Assembly: GCA_017379895.1 (NCBI GenBank)
Contig: JAFNVH010000056.1
Coordinates: 1 to 50,460, forward strand
Direction: 5' to 3'
Length of the DNA: 50,460 nucleotides
Source: Rikenellaceae bacterium
GTDB taxonomy: Bacteria; Bacteroidota; Bacteroidia; Bacteroidales; Rikenellaceae
Part shown: positions 6,916 to 15,706 of the stretch, piece after piece
How positions within the stretch are numbered: position 1 is the stretch's first letter
Layout: each line of letters opens with the position of its first letter
The notes under the pieces: generated by a model
Database searches by the model: none
What the model was told of the DNA's origin: nothing
The model's input: the letters and a program-made list of their open reading frames with translations, nothing else
Position numbers and translations under genes: made by a program

Positions 6916-8154
6916 ATGGTTAAGATTAAACCGTTTAAGGCGGTTCGTCCGCCGCGCGAATATGCTGCTGAGGTGGCGTCGCGTCCCTACGACGTTCTGA
7001 ACTCGGTTGAGGCTAAGGCCGAGGCAACCGAGCGTTCATTGTTGCACATTATCAAGCCTGAGATCGACTTCGATCCTATCGCTGATGAGCACTCGCAGCC
7101 CGTGTATGAGAAGGCTGTCGAGAATTTCCGTCGTTGGCGCGATGAGGGCTGGTTGGTGCAGGATGACGAGGAGCGTTACTACATCTATGCTCAGACGATG
7201 GACGGTCGTACACAGTACGGTTTGGCTATGTGCTGCCACTTTGAGGACTATCTGTCGGGTGCAATCAAGAAGCACGAACTGACCCGCGTCGATAAGGAGG
7301 AGGATCGTATGATTCACGTCAACAACCAGAGCGCAAATATCGAGCCTGTATTCTTCGCATATCCCGCTAATGCCGAGATCGATGCAATCGTTAAGTCGAT
7401 TGTTGAGAACGAGGAGCCTGAGTACGATTTCGTAGCTGCTGATGGTTTCGGTCATCATATGTGGCCCATTAAGGATAAGGCTGTAAACGATCGTATTACC
7501 GAGATCTTTGCAACTATTCCAGCTCTGTACGTGGCTGACGGTCACCATCGTACCGCTGCTGCTGCACGCGTGGGTCAGGAGCGTATGAAGGCTAACCCGA
7601 ACCATACGGGCGAGGAGGAGTATTGCTATTTCTTGGCAGTAACCTTCCCCGATAATCAGTTGGCAATCATCGACTACAACCGTGTGGTACGTGATTTGAA
7701 TGGCCTGACTCCCGACGAGTTGTTGGAGAAGCTCAACGAGGCATTTGTGGTTGAATGCAAGGGTGAGGATATCTATAAGCCCAATGCGTTGCACAACTTC
7801 TCGATGTATTTGGAGGGTAAGTGGTATAGCCTGACTGCTAAGGAGGGTACTTACGATGATAACGACCCGATTGGCGTGCTGGACGTAACCGTTCTGTCGG
7901 ATCTGGTGCTGGATAAGATTCTGGGTATCGACGATCTGCGCACCTCGAAGCGTATCGATTTCGTTGGTGGTATTCGTGGTTTGGGCGAGTTGAAGCGTAG
8001 AGTTGATAATGGCGAGATGAAGGTTGCCTTCGCGCTCTATCCTGTTTCGATGCAGCAGCTGATCGACATCGCTGATACGGGCAACATTATGCCTCCTAAG
8101 ACCACTTGGTTCGAACCGAAGTTGCGTTCGGGCGTTGTGATCCATACGTTCTAA
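6916..8154 (+). CDS. DUF1015 family protein in the serine operon
   Basis: The 412-residue protein begins VKIKPFKAVRPP and has the DUF1015 marks KKHELTRVDKEEDR (118-131) and ADGHHR (207-212). No signal peptide or membrane segment is visible, so it should be cytoplasmic. The biochemical function is not settled. The DGHHR motif resembles the active-site motif of the ParB/sulfiredoxin fold, which includes free-serine kinases (SerK, SbnI); that link is inference from a short motif. It lies 71 bp after serA, behind a strong hairpin, and 17 bp before the ferredoxin gene. As I recall, serC-serA-DUF1015 is a recurrent order in Bacteroidota, which argues for a role in serine or one-carbon metabolism. 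Confidence 0.85.
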   Translation: MVKIKPFKAVRPPREYAAEVASRPYDVLNSVEAKAEATERSLLHIIKPEIDFDPIADEHSQPVYEKAVENFRRWRDEGWLVQDDEERYYIYAQTMDGRTQYGLAMCCHFEDYLSGAIKKHELTRVDKEEDRMIHVNNQSANIEPVFFAYPANAEIDAIVKSIVENEEPEYDFVAADGFGHHMWPIKDKAVNDRITEIFATIPALYVADGHHRTAAAARVGQERMKANPNHTGEEEYCYFLAVTFPDNQLAIIDYNRVVRDLNGLTPDELLEKLNEAFVVECKGEDIYKPNALHNFSMYLEGKWYSLTAKEGTYDDNDPIGVLDVTVLSDLVLDKILGIDDLRTSKRIDFVGGIRGLGELKRRVDNGEMKVAFALYPVSMQQLIDIADTGNIMPPKTTWFEPKLRSGVVIHTF

Positions 8155-8171
8155 ACAAGATCAAGACTACT

Positions 8172-8399
8172 ATGGCTAAAATTAAAGGAACAATCATTGT
8201 CGATCGCGAGCGTTGCAAGGGCTGTGAGGTCTGTGTTGCATCGTGTCCGTTCGATGTGCTGCGTCTGGCTACCGAGGTAAACAGTCGCGGTTATAATTAT
8301 GCCGAAATGGCTCAGCCCGACAACTGTACGGGTTGCGCAAGCTGTTCGATCATTTGCCCCGACAGCTGTATTACGGTTTATCGTCAAAAATTCGAGTAA
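8172..8399 (+). CDS. 2-oxoacid:ferredoxin oxidoreductase, ferredoxin-like delta subunit
   Basis: This 75-residue protein carries two classical 4Fe-4S motifs: C15, C18, C21, C25 (CKGCEVCVASCP) and C52, C55, C58, C62 (CTGCASCSIICP). It passes electrons from the thiamine-diphosphate site of the oxidoreductase to external ferredoxin. I chose the ATG at 8172 (MAKIKGTIIVDRERCKGC); an upstream in-frame ATG would overlap the DUF1015 gene and adds 22 residues unlike the family. It lies 17 bp after DUF1015 and 3 bp before the alpha subunit, so it is clearly co-transcribed. Confidence 0.93.
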   Translation: MAKIKGTIIVDRERCKGCEVCVASCPFDVLRLATEVNSRGYNYAEMAQPDNCTGCASCSIICPDSCITVYRQKFE

Positions 8400-8402
8400 G
8401 CT

Positions 8403-9500
8403 ATGAAGAAAGACGAAGTTAAATTGATGAAGGGTAACGAGGTGATCGCACACGCAGCGATTCGCTATGGTTGCGATGCCTACTTCGGCTACCCTATCAC
8501 TCCGCAGTCGGAGGTGATGGAAACCTTGATGGAGCTCAAACCGTGGGAATCGACCGGTATGGTCGTTTTGCAGGCTGAGTCGGAGGTTGCATCTATTAAT
8601 ATGGTATATGGTGCTGCTGCTACGGGTAAGCGCGTGATGACCTCGTCGTCGAGCCCCGGTATCAGCTTGATGAGCGAGGGCCTGAGCTATTTAGCAGGAG
8701 CCGAACTCCCTTGCTTAATCGTTAACTGCCAGCGTGGTGGTCCGGGTCTGGGTACTATCCAACCCTCGCAGGGTGACTACTTCCAGGCTTGTAAGGGTGG
8801 TGGCCACGGTGACTTCCATATGATCGTGTTGGCTCCTAGCTCGGTGCAGGAGATGAACGATTTTGTGGCTGATGCATTTGATCTGGCATTCAAGTATCGC
8901 AATCCCGCGATGATTTTGGCTGATGGTGCTATCGGTCAGATGATGGAGAAGGTGGTGCTTGCTCCGCAGCGCGATCGCAAGACCAACGAATACATCGCAA
9001 ACGAGTGCAAAGAGTGGGCAGCGTGTGGCCGAGGCGAGGAGCGTCGTCCGCGCAATGTAGTCACTTCGCTCGAATTGCAGTCGGAGGCTATGGAGGTGAT
9101 CAACAAACGCTTGCAGGCTAAATATAAGGCAATGGAAGAGAACGAGGTGCGCTACGAAATGATCGAGTGCGACGATGCTGATTATGTGATCGTTGCGTTT
9201 GGTTCGTCGGCACGTATCTGCTCGGCAACGGTTGAGTTGGCTCGCGCTGAGGGCATCAAACTCGGTCTGTTGCGTCCTATTACCCTCTACCCCTTCCCGA
9301 AGAAACCGATCGAGGAGTTGGCAGAGCGTGGCGTGAAGGGTTTCCTGAGCGTCGAATTGAACGCAGGCCAGATGGTCGAGGATGTTCGTTTGGCAGTGAA
9401 TGGCCGCACAAAGGTTGAGCACTATGGCCGTCAGGGCGGTATGATGTACTCGCCTGGTGAAGTGTTGGAGGCATTGAAAGAGAAAATCATTAATAAGTAA
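8403..9500 (+). CDS. vorB: 2-oxoacid:ferredoxin oxidoreductase alpha subunit (VorB/KorA type)
   Basis: The 365-residue protein starts MKGNEVIAHAAIRYGCDAY and continues GYPITPQSEV, the family's N-terminal pyrimidine-binding domain. The loop RGGPGLGT follows, and the C-terminal half is a transketolase-like domain (LRPITLYPFPKKPI). With the beta, gamma and delta subunits it oxidatively decarboxylates a 2-oxoacid to an acyl-CoA, reducing ferredoxin. Close Bacteroidota homologs are annotated as 3-methyl-2-oxobutanoate (branched-chain) enzymes, but 2-oxoglutarate cannot be excluded by reading. The order delta-alpha-beta-gamma is intact, which indicates a four-subunit enzyme. Confidence 0.92.
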   Translation: MKKDEVKLMKGNEVIAHAAIRYGCDAYFGYPITPQSEVMETLMELKPWESTGMVVLQAESEVASINMVYGAAATGKRVMTSSSSPGISLMSEGLSYLAGAELPCLIVNCQRGGPGLGTIQPSQGDYFQACKGGGHGDFHMIVLAPSSVQEMNDFVADAFDLAFKYRNPAMILADGAIGQMMEKVVLAPQRDRKTNEYIANECKEWAACGRGEERRPRNVVTSLELQSEAMEVINKRLQAKYKAMEENEVRYEMIECDDADYVIVAFGSSARICSATVELARAEGIKLGLLRPITLYPFPKKPIEELAERGVKGFLSVELNAGQMVEDVRLAVNGRTKVEHYGRQGGMMYSPGEVLEALKEKIINK

Positions 9501-9505
9501 AGGCT

Positions 9506-10267
9506 ATGGCAGAGGTTGAAATTAAACAGGAGAATCTGGTTCACGCACGTCCTAAGTTGTTGCGTGATAATCTGATGCACTATTGCCCGGGTTGTAGCCA
9601 CGGTACGATCCACAACTTGATTGCCGAGGTTGTCGAGGAGATGGGTCTTGATGGTGATTGTATCGGTATTTCGCCCGTTGGTTGCGGTGTGTTTGCATAT
9701 AACTATATCGAGATTGATTGGGTCGAGGCGGCTCACGGTCGTGCTTGCGCAGTAGCGACGGGTATCAAGCGTGTTCATCCTGAGAAGATGGTCTTTACCT
9801 ATCAGGGTGATGGCGACTTGTCGGCAATCGGAACGTGCGAAACGATCCACGCTGCGGCTCGTGGCGAGAATATCGCGGTTATCTATATTAATAATGCTAT
9901 CTATGGTATGACGGGAGGTCAGATGGCGCCTACTACCCTGCTGGGTATGAAGACCGCTACGACCCCTTATGGTCGTGATCCTCGTCTGAATGGTTATCCT
10001 TACAAGATTTCGGATATGTTGTGCCACTTGGACGGTGTTTGCTATGTAACGCGTCAGAGCGTTCATAAGCCCGCCAATGTGCGCAAGTGCAAGGCTGCGA
10101 TCCGCAAAGCATTCGAGAATGCAATGGCAGGTAAGGGTTTCTCGTTGGTAGAGGTTGTATCGACCTGCAACAGCGGTTGGAAACTTTCGCCCGTTGCAGC
10201 CAACAAGTGGATGGAGGAGAATATGCTTCCGTTCTATCAGTTGGGTGACCTGAAAGATGTTAAATAA
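9506..10267 (+). CDS. 2-oxoacid:ferredoxin oxidoreductase beta subunit (thiamine diphosphate binding)
   Basis: The 253-residue protein carries the cofactor site of the complex. GDGDLSAIG (101-109) followed by NNAIYGMTGGQ (129-139) is the thiamine-diphosphate/Mg motif. CPGCSHG (27-33) and C60 (SPVGCG) are the cysteine positions expected in this subunit family. It lies 5 bp after the alpha gene, and its last codons overlap a possible upstream start of the gamma gene. Substrate, branched-chain 2-oxoacid or 2-oxoglutarate, is unresolved. Confidence 0.93.
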   Translation: MAEVEIKQENLVHARPKLLRDNLMHYCPGCSHGTIHNLIAEVVEEMGLDGDCIGISPVGCGVFAYNYIEIDWVEAAHGRACAVATGIKRVHPEKMVFTYQGDGDLSAIGTCETIHAAARGENIAVIYINNAIYGMTGGQMAPTTLLGMKTATTPYGRDPRLNGYPYKISDMLCHLDGVCYVTRQSVHKPANVRKCKAAIRKAFENAMAGKGFSLVEVVSTCNSGWKLSPVAANKWMEENMLPFYQLGDLKDVK

Positions 10268-10283
10268 GAAGGAGGACAAGACA

Positions 10284-10829
10284 ATGAAAGAGACTCTTAT
10301 TATAGCAGGTTTCGGAGGACAAGGTGTTCTCTCGATGGGTAAGATTTTGGCCTATTCGGGTGTTATGCAGGATTATGAGGTGACTTGGATGCCTTCGTAT
10401 GGTCCTGAGATGCGCGGTGGTACGGCTAACGTGACGGTTGTGATCTCGGATCGCAAGATCTCGTCGCCCATTGCTCACCAGTATGATACGGCAATCATTC
10501 TCAACCAGCAGTCGATGGATAAGTTCGAGCAGATGGTTCGTCCGGGCGGTACGCTGATCTATGATACCAATGGTATCACGCGTCACCCCGTTCGTGAGGA
10601 TATTTCGGTTTATACGATCGACGCAACGGTTGAGTGCGTTAAGTTGGGCAATCCCAAGCTGTTCAATACGTTGGTATTGGGTGGTTACTTGAAGGTGTGC
10701 CCCGTTGTGACGCTCGAGAACGTATTTGAGGGCTTGAAGCGATCGCTGCCTGAGCGTGCGTGGAAGATGCTGCCTCAGAACGAGGAGGCTATTCGCCACG
10801 GCGCAGAGATTATCTGCAAGGTGCGCTAA
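10284..10829 (+). CDS. 2-oxoacid:ferredoxin oxidoreductase gamma subunit
   Basis: The 181-residue protein starts MKETLIIAGFGGQGVLSMGK, the standard gamma-subunit N-terminus, and holds MPSYGPEMRGGTANVTV. An AGGAGG ribosome binding site at 10270-10275 stands at proper spacing before the ATG at 10284; this decides the start over an in-frame ATG at 10257 that would overlap the beta gene. It is the last gene of the serC unit and is followed 21 bp later by a strong terminator. The subunit completes the oxidoreductase and probably contributes to CoA binding and assembly. Confidence 0.93.
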   Translation: MKETLIIAGFGGQGVLSMGKILAYSGVMQDYEVTWMPSYGPEMRGGTANVTVVISDRKISSPIAHQYDTAIILNQQSMDKFEQMVRPGGTLIYDTNGITRHPVREDISVYTIDATVECVKLGNPKLFNTLVLGGYLKVCPVVTLENVFEGLKRSLPERAWKMLPQNEEAIRHGAEIICKVR

Positions 10830-10850
10830 GCGATTGACGTTAGCTTAATT

Positions 10851-10889
10851 ATGGTTCGCAGATCGATGAGGTTTGCGAACCATTTTTTA
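10851..10889 (+). terminator. Intrinsic terminator of the serC to oxidoreductase unit
   Basis: ATGGTTCGCA (10851-10860) pairs perfectly with TGCGAACCAT (10874-10883) across a 13-nt loop, followed by a T run. The T run overlaps the stop codon of the convergent EEP gene. Confidence 0.9.
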
Positions 10890-11780
10890 TTTGTGTAGGT
10901 GTAGAATTACGGGCAGATGATCGCTCGCTCCTGCGGTGTAAGCTCGTGAAGTGAAGGTGCGTATCGGTCGAGCTCCGCCGTTTATCGAGATAAGGTCGCG
11001 ACGAATATAGACCTGCGCGTGAGCTCGCGAAAAGACTTGTGCATCAATCCAAAAATTGTCGTACATCAGCCAGCGTCCGTCATAGACGATCGTACCTTCG
11101 CCACGACGCTCCGCATCGAGCAACATCGGTTTGCTCCACGTGGGCATTGTTTTACGTTTTGAGATTTGGCTTGGAGTATCGTTGAAGTCGCCTGCAATGA
11201 TGATACGCGCGGCAGTGTCGGCTCGATGTAGCGAATCAACAAATGTAGCTAAGCGTCGTTGTGCTTGCAAGCGGTTCTCTTTGCGCCCGATTTGCGACGG
11301 CAGGTGGCAGACGACCAAATCGACACGTTCGCCACACAGTTTACCTCGAATATATAAAAACTCACGTCGATAACCCGACTTCACCAATTTTATCTCGTTC
11401 GGGAAAAATTTATCGCCTTTGTATAACAGCGCTAAGTCCATACCGCGCGCATCGTTCGAAGTGCGGTGGATGTAGTTATAATCGGTGCCGAGTGTCATCA
11501 CCAAATCGCGCACGACGCCCTCGTTTTCGACCTCGGCCAACGCAACCACCTCTGCTGCTACAGAATCTACAACTGACGCCAACGACTGCAATTTGTATTG
11601 GTAACGGGCTGTGTTCCAATGTAGTGCTCCCTTAGGCGTGTAATCTCTATCGTTGTAGAAGAGCGAAGGAATTGTGTCGTAGAGCGACTCTACGTTGTAG
11701 AACATAACAATTGGTGACCTTTGTGCCGATGCAGCGAAGGTCAAAACAATTGTCGCGATTATAATCGAGATCGTACGCAT
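10887..11780 (-). CDS. Secreted endonuclease/exonuclease/phosphatase family protein
   Basis: The 297-residue protein has a signal peptide (MRTISIIIATIVLTFAASAQ) and an EEP-fold catalytic core. Visible active-site motifs are FYNVESLYD (N), ALAEVEN (metal-binding E), the HxT/S-like VCHLPSQ (H), GDFNDTP (D and N) and the C-terminal SDHLPV (D, H). It should act in the periplasm or outside the cell on nucleic acids or phosphodiesters; the substrate is unknown. Its ATG shares one base with the nhaC stop, so it is translationally coupled as the last gene of a five-gene operon. Confidence 0.88.
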   Translation of the reverse strand: MRTISIIIATIVLTFAASAQRSPIVMFYNVESLYDTIPSLFYNDRDYTPKGALHWNTARYQYKLQSLASVVDSVAAEVVALAEVENEGVVRDLVMTLGTDYNYIHRTSNDARGMDLALLYKGDKFFPNEIKLVKSGYRREFLYIRGKLCGERVDLVVCHLPSQIGRKENRLQAQRRLATFVDSLHRADTAARIIIAGDFNDTPSQISKRKTMPTWSKPMLLDAERRGEGTIVYDGRWLMYDNFWIDAQVFSRAHAQVYIRRDLISINGGARPIRTFTSRAYTAGASDHLPVILHLHK

Positions 11781-13219
11781 TACTCTGCCACTTCGGTCGG
11801 ATTCTTGACGATTTTATAGCCGATTGCAGCAACGAGAATCGTCATTAAGGGGCTGATCAGGTTGAAGATGCAGTATGGGAAATAGACGAAGGTCGAAACG
11901 CCCAATACGGTCGATTGGGTCATACCGCACGAGTTCCACGGAATCAATACTGAGCACACCGTCGCCGAATCCTCGACCGAACGACTGAGCAGTCGTGGTT
12001 CGAGTCCCTGCTTGCGATAGAGCTCCTTAAAGAGGTTTGACGACAGAATAATTGACAAATATTGGTCACCCGTACACATATTGCAGAACAAGCCTGCACC
12101 AACGGTCGACGCTACAATCGACACCGTTCGACGCACAAACCTCAGGAAGAATGCTGTAATATTTGCCAACATACCGCTACCTGCCATTACGCCACCGAAA
12201 CACATCGCGCAAACAATCAGCCACACCGTATGTAACATTCCCGCCATACCGTCGGTCGCAACCAACTCATTTAGAGCCTCGTTACCCGTTTCGATTGCAG
12301 TTGAACCATAGTAGCTCTGCATCACTGCCTTGAATGCACCTGCGAATCCGTCGCCTCCCGAAATATTGTACATAATCTCGGGTTGGAAGATGCAGAGAAA
12401 GACACCTGCAAGCAGGCACGACGCGAAGAGTGTAATCAGTGCGGGCAGTTTGCGAATAATCAGCAGGAGCGTAAACAGCGGAACGATCAGCAACCACGGC
12501 GTAATGTTGAACGTCGAACGCAACGACGCTGAGAATGCGGCAATCTGTGCAGGATCGCTAATCTCGTGAGTGAAACCGACAATCGTAAATACCACAAGCG
12601 CAATGCAGAACGATGGTATAGTCGTGACCATCATATAGCGAATATGGGTGAATAGTGGTGTTTCGGCCGCTGATGAAGCCAATACGGTTGTGTCTGACAG
12701 CGGCGAGATTTTGTCGCCAAAATATGCGCCCGAGATGATTGCACCTGCAATCCAACCTTCGTCGAAACCCTGCGCTTGTCCGATACCGATCAGCGCCACG
12801 CCAATCGTAGCGATTGTGGTCCACGAGCTGCCCGTCATCACCGAAACGACAGCCGAGATCACACAGCATGACACCAAAAAGAGTTTCGGGTGCATTACCT
12901 CCAAACCATAGCAGATCAGCGAGGGGACTACTCCACTCACCATCCACGAACCGGCGATTGCGCCAATCAGCAACAGCATAATGATAGCCGAGCCAACGCT
13001 GTAAATATTTTTCGAAATAGTCTCTTCAAGAGTCTGCCACTTAACGCCATAGCGCAACATTGCGATAGCAACGCAAACGGCACTCGCTGCCAACAACGAT
13101 ACCTGGCTACCTCCTGCCAACGAGTCGCTGCCGAAGGTGCGAATAACGGTGTAAAGAAGTACGACGAGTACTGCAATCGGAACAAATGAAATGATGACCG
13201 ACGGACTTTGTTTCTTCAT
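11780..13219 (-). CDS. nhaC: NhaC family Na+/H+ antiporter
   Basis: The 479-residue protein is almost entirely hydrophobic, with about twelve membrane segments. It carries the NhaC family motifs MTGSSWTTIATIGVALIGIG, GAYFGDKISPLSDTTVLA and TGDQYLSIIL. Family members exchange Na+ for protons at the inner membrane, but some process amino-acid or malate/lactate substrates, so the ion specificity is inferred. It lies 12 bp after fmt and overlaps the downstream EEP gene by one base. Confidence 0.9.
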   Translation of the reverse strand: MKKQSPSVIISFVPIAVLVVLLYTVIRTFGSDSLAGGSQVSLLAASAVCVAIAMLRYGVKWQTLEETISKNIYSVGSAIIMLLLIGAIAGSWMVSGVVPSLICYGLEVMHPKLFLVSCCVISAVVSVMTGSSWTTIATIGVALIGIGQAQGFDEGWIAGAIISGAYFGDKISPLSDTTVLASSAAETPLFTHIRYMMVTTIPSFCIALVVFTIVGFTHEISDPAQIAAFSASLRSTFNITPWLLIVPLFTLLLIIRKLPALITLFASCLLAGVFLCIFQPEIMYNISGGDGFAGAFKAVMQSYYGSTAIETGNEALNELVATDGMAGMLHTVWLIVCAMCFGGVMAGSGMLANITAFFLRFVRRTVSIVASTVGAGLFCNMCTGDQYLSIILSSNLFKELYRKQGLEPRLLSRSVEDSATVCSVLIPWNSCGMTQSTVLGVSTFVYFPYCIFNLISPLMTILVAAIGYKIVKNPTEVAE

Positions 13220-13231
13220 CTCTCGGTTGGG

Positions 13232-14203
13232 CTATTTTGCAGTGAAGCAATAATCGACAGCGTCGCGTAGACCTAACAGCAAGTCGCGGATAGCCATTCG
13301 GCGCTTGCCCGCCAGCTGCACCTCGTCAAGCGAGATCCAACCATCTTTGCAAGCCACTTTGAGCACTGTGCGACCATCGGTATAGACCTCGCCCGCGTTG
13401 CGCTGATGATCCGCCTTCTCGAAACTTACACTGAAAACCTTTGCCGAATTGACCTCGACGTTATCCTTGTACATATAGCTCCAAGCGGCAGGATAAGGCG
13501 ACAAACCGCGCACGAAATTGACAATTTGCTCGCCTTCCTTTGTCCAATCGATCAGGCAGTCCTCCTTGAAAATCTTAGGAGCGGGTTTCAATTCCGAGTC
13601 GGGAATATGGCTCTGAACAATGGGCGAGATATTGCCCTTGGCAATCTTCTCGACCGTTTCTATAACTAATCCACTACCGATGTTCATCAGCTTGTCGTAG
13701 AGTGTGCCGATATTGTCTGACGGCAGAATCGGGCAACGTACCTGGCCGATAATGTCGCCCGTATCTATTTGATGATTAAGCAGGAAGGTGGTTACACCCG
13801 TTTCGCTCTCGCCATTGATAATAGCCCAATTAATAGGCGCCGCACCGCGATATTGCGGTAGTAACGATGCGTGCAGATTGAATGTGCCTAGGCGCGGCAA
13901 CGACCATACGCTCTCAGGCAACATACGGAAGGCAATCACAATGCCCAGATCGGGCTTCAAGGCTTCCAGTTCAGCCTGAAATTCGGGATCGCGTAACTTG
14001 ACGGGCTGCAATACGGGGAGCCCCTGCTCTACGGCATACTGCTTGACGTCGCTCTGTTGAATCTTACGGCCGCGGCCTGCGGGTTTATCGGGAGTGGTTA
14101 CGACGCCGACAATGTTGTAACCACCCTCGACCAAGGCGCGGAGCGAGGTTACAGCAAACTCGGGCGTACCCATAAATACTATGCGTAAATCTTTGGCATT
14201 CAT
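13232..14203 (-). CDS. fmt: Methionyl-tRNA formyltransferase
   Basis: This enzyme transfers the formyl group from 10-formyltetrahydrofolate to initiator Met-tRNA. The 323 residues match the family. The N-terminal MGTPEFAV (11-18) and the signature N109-x-H111 with SLLPQYRGAAPINW (113-126) are present, followed by the conserved IDTGD (146-150). The C-terminal domain that binds tRNA is intact (VNFVRGLSPYPAAW and the LAGKRRM end). It sits between the LptF/G permease and nhaC with short gaps of 9 and 12 bp. Confidence 0.96.
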   Translation of the reverse strand: MNAKDLRIVFMGTPEFAVTSLRALVEGGYNIVGVVTTPDKPAGRGRKIQQSDVKQYAVEQGLPVLQPVKLRDPEFQAELEALKPDLGIVIAFRMLPESVWSLPRLGTFNLHASLLPQYRGAAPINWAIINGESETGVTTFLLNHQIDTGDIIGQVRCPILPSDNIGTLYDKLMNIGSGLVIETVEKIAKGNISPIVQSHIPDSELKPAPKIFKEDCLIDWTKEGEQIVNFVRGLSPYPAAWSYMYKDNVEVNSAKVFSVSFEKADHQRNAGEVYTDGRTVLKVACKDGWISLDEVQLAGKRRMAIRDLLLGLRDAVDYCFTAK

Positions 14204-14212
14204 CTTTTTTGG

Positions 14213-15706
14213 CTATTTATTACGTTTCTTCGGTTTGAGTTTCGCAAAAAATGGAGTTAGTTTTTCCTTGATGGGATCGACAAACTTTTTGACGTGGTTA
14301 TAATACCACTCGACATTCAGCAGATTCGAGTCATTGGTGGCCTTATATATGAGGAACGCCGCCAACGGTCCGAGTATAAAGGTCGAGAGCCACATACCTG
14401 CGGTTGCGCTCCACGTACCCTCTTTGGCAATCTTCTCGCCCGAGGTGCTGATGATGTAGTAGATCACGAAGAACACCACCGACACTACGATAGGCATACC
14501 CAGACCACCCTTTCGGATAATTGCTCCGAGTGCCGCTCCGATCGCAAAGAAGATGATGATCGATACGGGCAGCGATATCTTGCGGTGCCACTCTACTTTG
14601 CTGATGTTGAGCTGGTTAATAGCCTCTTTGCTCGATGTCTCGTCCCACGTGAATGATGCGCGCGACGAGGCTGCTGCACTGCGAGCCTGCGCCCAAAGAT
14701 TCTTTCGCTCATAGATGTCAAGCGCTGCAATCGAGTCTTCGTATAGTACAGCTTTGAAAAGACTCTTATCGATGTCTAACTTCAAACTGTCTGGTGTAGG
14801 CAATACGCTGATATCCTCGTGGAAAATCTGCTCTTTGAGCAACGGGTCATACGAACGCGTAGTGGTAACCGTCACCAGACGTTCGAGCGAATCGATTGAT
14901 TGATCCAACTCGGTAATGTTCTTTGTTTTACCCGTTGAGAACATATCGGCACTTGTGCGGGCAAAGTCGAAACCTGTTGTGGGAATAGCACCATTCTGTT
15001 CGGTAAAGAACGATCGACGTAGGCTGTTTTTGTCGTACCAGCTGTTGTTGCGGGTTTGCTCGTAAGACTCTCCATTGTAGAGCGTTACGAGTAGAAACTT
15101 CTTATCATCCGACAGTCGGATATAACCCGAATCGGCTACCATTGTAGTCATATTGCCGCTATTGTTGCGATTGTCGTAGATCAGGACATCGCGCAGTAGT
15201 TTGGTCTCGGGATCCTGTGTGCCGACGCGAATACTCAGATTATCGACGCCATTGAAGAACATTCCATCTTGGAATTCGATAGATTGTTTTTGCTGTTTAA
15301 TGTCGTACAAAATACTGAACATCTTTTTGTTCGAGTATGGAACAAGGTCATTCGCAGCAAAGAAACTACCCAACGAAACAAACATAATCACAACGAACAA
15401 CGGTTTGAGAATCTGTATCAGCGACATACCTGCCGACTTCATTGCCAGTAGCTCGTAATTCTCTCCCAGGTTACCCATTGTCATAATTGCGGCAAAAAGC
15501 GTCGCCAGCGGCAGGCCCATTGGGATCATTGCGGCCATAGCGTAGCACATCAGCTCGATAATGACGGCACCGTCAATACCCTTACCAACCAGATCGTCGA
15601 TATGCTGCCAAACGAAGTTCATCATCAGCACGAACATAACGATCAGGAAGGTGAGCACCATTGGTCCCAAATATGATTTGAGAATGAATTTATGTATCTT
15701 TTTCAT
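14213..15706 (-). CDS. LptF/LptG family LPS export permease (YjgP/YjgQ)
   Basis: The 497-residue protein starts MKKIHKFILKSYLGPMVLTF, typical of LptG/LptF in Bacteroidota. It has three membrane helices at the start, a large periplasmic beta-jellyroll-like region (roughly residues 105-370), and three helices at the end. It should be the inner-membrane permease that lifts lipopolysaccharide with the LptB ATPase, whose gene lies at 27059-27796. The length exceeds that of the E. coli proteins (about 360) because of a longer periplasmic region, which is common in this phylum. Whether it acts as LptF or LptG cannot be told. It overlaps the upstream permease gene by an ATGA. Confidence 0.9.
   Translation of the reverse strand: MKKIHKFILKSYLGPMVLTFLIVMFVLMMNFVWQHIDDLVGKGIDGAVIIELMCYAMAAMIPMGLPLATLFAAIMTMGNLGENYELLAMKSAGMSLIQILKPLFVVIMFVSLGSFFAANDLVPYSNKKMFSILYDIKQQKQSIEFQDGMFFNGVDNLSIRVGTQDPETKLLRDVLIYDNRNNSGNMTTMVADSGYIRLSDDKKFLLVTLYNGESYEQTRNNSWYDKNSLRRSFFTEQNGAIPTTGFDFARTSADMFSTGKTKNITELDQSIDSLERLVTVTTTRSYDPLLKEQIFHEDISVLPTPDSLKLDIDKSLFKAVLYEDSIAALDIYERKNLWAQARSAAASSRASFTWDETSSKEAINQLNISKVEWHRKISLPVSIIIFFAIGAALGAIIRKGGLGMPIVVSVVFFVIYYIISTSGEKIAKEGTWSATAGMWLSTFILGPLAAFLIYKATNDSNLLNVEWYYNHVKKFVDPIKEKLTPFFAKLKPKKRNK

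Noticed and set aside
7036-8145. A 369-codon minus-strand open frame antisense to the DUF1015 gene
   Set aside because: No start signal, no motifs, and a complete gene lies on the opposite strand.
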